DNA of 64,000 nucleotides from Gordonia hydrophobica NBRC 16057. Lineage in GTDB: Bacteria > Actinomycetota > Actinomycetes > Mycobacteriales > Mycobacteriaceae. The stretch is from positions 1 to 64,000 of the forward strand of contig NZ_BCWU01000006.1 of NCBI RefSeq assembly GCF_001592365.1, given 5' to 3'. This document shows, one piece after another, positions 62,486 to 64,000 of the stretch. The notes under the pieces were generated by a model. The model was not told the DNA's origin. It made no database searches and saw only the letters and a program-made list of their open reading frames with translations. Position numbers and translations under genes: made by a program. The stretch's first letter is position 1. Every line of letters begins with the position of its first letter.

Positions 62486-63490
62486 GTGACTCCTTGGTAC
62501 CGCCGACTCACTACCGCCGCCGTCCTGTCCGTCGCTTCGGCAGGCGTACTCCTCGCCTCCACCCTGGTCCCGACCGACGCCGTCGCCGCGCCGTCCAGCA
62601 CCGTCGTCTCGTCAACACCGACCGGGCCGCAGTCCGCAGACGTCGTCGTGCATTCCGCTTCGATGAACCGAGACATTCCGTTGAGTGTCCTGATGCCGAA
62701 GGATCGATCCAAGCCGGCGGGTGTCCTGTACCTACTCAATGGCGCGGGCGGCGGTGAAGACTCGGCCTCGTGGCAGGTCAAGACGGACATCGCGTCGTTC
62801 TTCGCCAATAAGAACGTGTACGTCATCACCCCGATGCAGGGCGCCTTCACCTACTACACCGACTGGGAGAAGCCGGACGAGAAGCTCGGTGTCAACAAGT
62901 GGTCGACATTCCTGGGCAAGGAACTCCCGCAGGTCGTTGACGCTACTTACAATACGAACGGCAAGAACTCGATCGCAGGCATCTCGTCGTCCGCCACCTC
63001 GGTCTTGAATCTCGCCATCGAACACCGCGGTCTCTACAAGTCGGTCGCCGGCTACAGCGGATGCGCCAGTACGTCGACCGACATGGGCATTCTCTATATC
63101 CGCATGGTGGTCGAGAGTCGTGGCGGCGCCGATCCGGAGAACATGTGGGGCCCCTACGAGGGTGCCGGCTGGAAGAAGCACGACCCGATTCTCAACGCAT
63201 CGAAGTTGCGCGGTGTCTCGCTCTATCTCAGCGCTGCCACCGGGCTCCCAGGCAAGTACGACACCTCCGCGTACGTGCCTGACCCCTCGGTTCTAGCCGA
63301 CCAGATCGCCGTTGGCGGCTCGATCGAAGCGGCAACCCGCGTATGCACCGAGATGCTGGCCTCCAAGCTGTCCGACCTGCGCATCCCGGCGACCGTCGAC
63401 CGACCGGCAGCGGGCTCGCACTCGTGGCGTTATTGGGAAGATCAGCTCCACAAGTCCTGGCCGCAGTTGGCACGCAGCATCGGCGCATGA
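62486..63490 (+). CDS. Antigen 85-like mycolyltransferase / esterase
   Basis: This 334-residue secreted alpha/beta hydrolase has a Sec signal peptide at residues 1-34 (LTTAAVLSVASAGVLLAS, then AVAAP). The nucleophile serine lies in SIAGISSSATSVLNLAIEH near residue 166. The C-terminal GSHSWRYWEDQL carries the catalytic His in the same context as THSWEYW of Ag85. It would transfer mycolate between trehalose, arabinogalactan or proteins. GTG start at 62486. Its stop overlaps the GNAT start as ATGA. Confidence 0.9.
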   Translation: MTPWYRRLTTAAVLSVASAGVLLASTLVPTDAVAAPSSTVVSSTPTGPQSADVVVHSASMNRDIPLSVLMPKDRSKPAGVLYLLNGAGGGEDSASWQVKTDIASFFANKNVYVITPMQGAFTYYTDWEKPDEKLGVNKWSTFLGKELPQVVDATYNTNGKNSIAGISSSATSVLNLAIEHRGLYKSVAGYSGCASTSTDMGILYIRMVVESRGGADPENMWGPYEGAGWKKHDPILNASKLRGVSLYLSAATGLPGKYDTSAYVPDPSVLADQIAVGGSIEAATRVCTEMLASKLSDLRIPATVDRPAAGSHSWRYWEDQLHKSWPQLARSIGA

Positions 63491-64000
63491 GCCACCGGCG
63501 GGACGACATCGAGATCCGCCCGCTCAAAGAGTCCGAGGTGGACTCCGCAGTCGATTTGGTTGCGGGGTCCATGTCGGAGATTCCACTGTTCGCCTGGCTG
63601 CTTGGCGCTCATATCGACGACGACGAGGTCCGTCGCTGGCTGGCATCGTTCTTCATTGCACCGCACGTCGCACGGGGTGGCGTAGAGGCAGCGGTACCTC
63701 CCACCGGGCCGGTTGGTGGAATCCTCATCTGGCTTACTCCCGACAGAGCTGATGCACCGCTGCCGCCGTCAATCCAAGCACTTTCAGCACGAATCCTGAC
63801 GTCCAGAACGGATATTGTTGACCGTCTCAAGACGCTGCGAGCAGTGCTTGCTGACGAACGACGCCCAGGAGACTACGTCGACGTTCTACTCAGCGTTGTA
63901 GCACCCGAGTTTCGCGGCATCGGAGTGCCTGGCCGCCTCGTCATGCGCGCACGGACGGCCGCGGCAGACGCCGGTCTCGGAATCACTCTGAGCACCACAG
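63487..64000 (+). CDS. GNAT-family N-acetyltransferase, 3' end beyond the window
   Basis: The frame opens at ATG 63487, overlapping the mycolyltransferase stop by four bases, and stays open to the window edge (171 residues seen). The motif-A region VLLSVVAPEFRGIGVPGRLVMRAR resembles the acetyl-CoA pyrophosphate loop (RGxGxxxxL) of GNAT enzymes. The overlap suggests translational coupling with the mycolyltransferase. Its acceptor cannot be told. Confidence 0.75.
   Translation, partial: MSHRRDDIEIRPLKESEVDSAVDLVAGSMSEIPLFAWLLGAHIDDDEVRRWLASFFIAPHVARGGVEAAVPPTGPVGGILIWLTPDRADAPLPPSIQALSARILTSRTDIVDRLKTLRAVLADERRPGDYVDVLLSVVAPEFRGIGVPGRLVMRARTAAADAGLGITLSTT

Overview
The window is a high-GC actinobacterial chromosome segment. 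The gene order closely follows the Mycobacterium tuberculosis blocks Rv1379-Rv1385, Rv2533c-Rv2540c, Rv2551c-Rv2555c, Rv2580c-Rv2594c and Rv2603c-Rv2614c. PimA, a PatA-like acyltransferase, a PgsA1-like synthase and an antigen-85-type mycolyltransferase indicate a mycolic-acid-containing member of the Mycobacteriales. Gordonia is my best guess, from the intergenic GGTCGAG/CTCGACC repeats; this is an inference, not a proof.

Layout. Positions 1-233 hold a five-copy 27-bp repeat array. Positions 234-9116 are the pyrimidine operon pyrR-pyrB-pyrC-(PH-like membrane protein)-carA-carB-pyrF, read on the minus strand, with 1-4 nt gene overlaps and a PyrR-binding leader in front of pyrR. nusB, efp and pepQ follow, then a divergent B-4DMT membrane protein. 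Positions 12029-12974 are a 0.95-kb gene-free island with a strong terminator, a 387-bp non-autonomous insertion element with 8-bp target duplications, a long imperfect hairpin and a 47-bp tandem repeat. Next on the minus strand come aroB-aroK-aroC, a Tat-exported DUF1906 protein, a prepilin peptidase, aroE-mltG-ruvX-alaS, rarA, an APH-fold kinase and aspS. A plus-strand zinc metalloprotease precedes hisS and an MBL hydrolase. A plus-strand cyclophilin precedes relA-apt-(SBP lipoprotein)-secF-secD-yajC, ruvB-ruvA-ruvC, yebC and pdxT-tesB.

Positions 43971-50038 are the main accessory region. They separate tesB/pdxT from pdxS, which lie close together in M. tuberculosis. They hold an acyl-CoA dehydrogenase/oxidase, a PP2C phosphatase/FHA-HTH/LuxR-HTH set, two tandem DUF3592-like membrane proteins and a short-chain dehydrogenase pseudogene.

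Positions 50039-56997 are the vitamin B6 and phosphatidylinositol-mannoside block: pdxS, a LemA-like protein, pimA, a patA-like gene, a pgsA-like gene, a HIT hydrolase and thrS. The right end, 57060-64000, holds a GT87 mannosyltransferase, a heterodimeric ABC exporter with one degenerate ATP site, a 47-residue Gly/Ser-rich peptide gene too short for ordinary ORF calling, an antigen-85-like mycolyltransferase and a GNAT gene cut by the window edge. This last cluster is the best candidate for an undescribed cell-envelope system. No rRNA, tRNA or CRISPR array was recognised.
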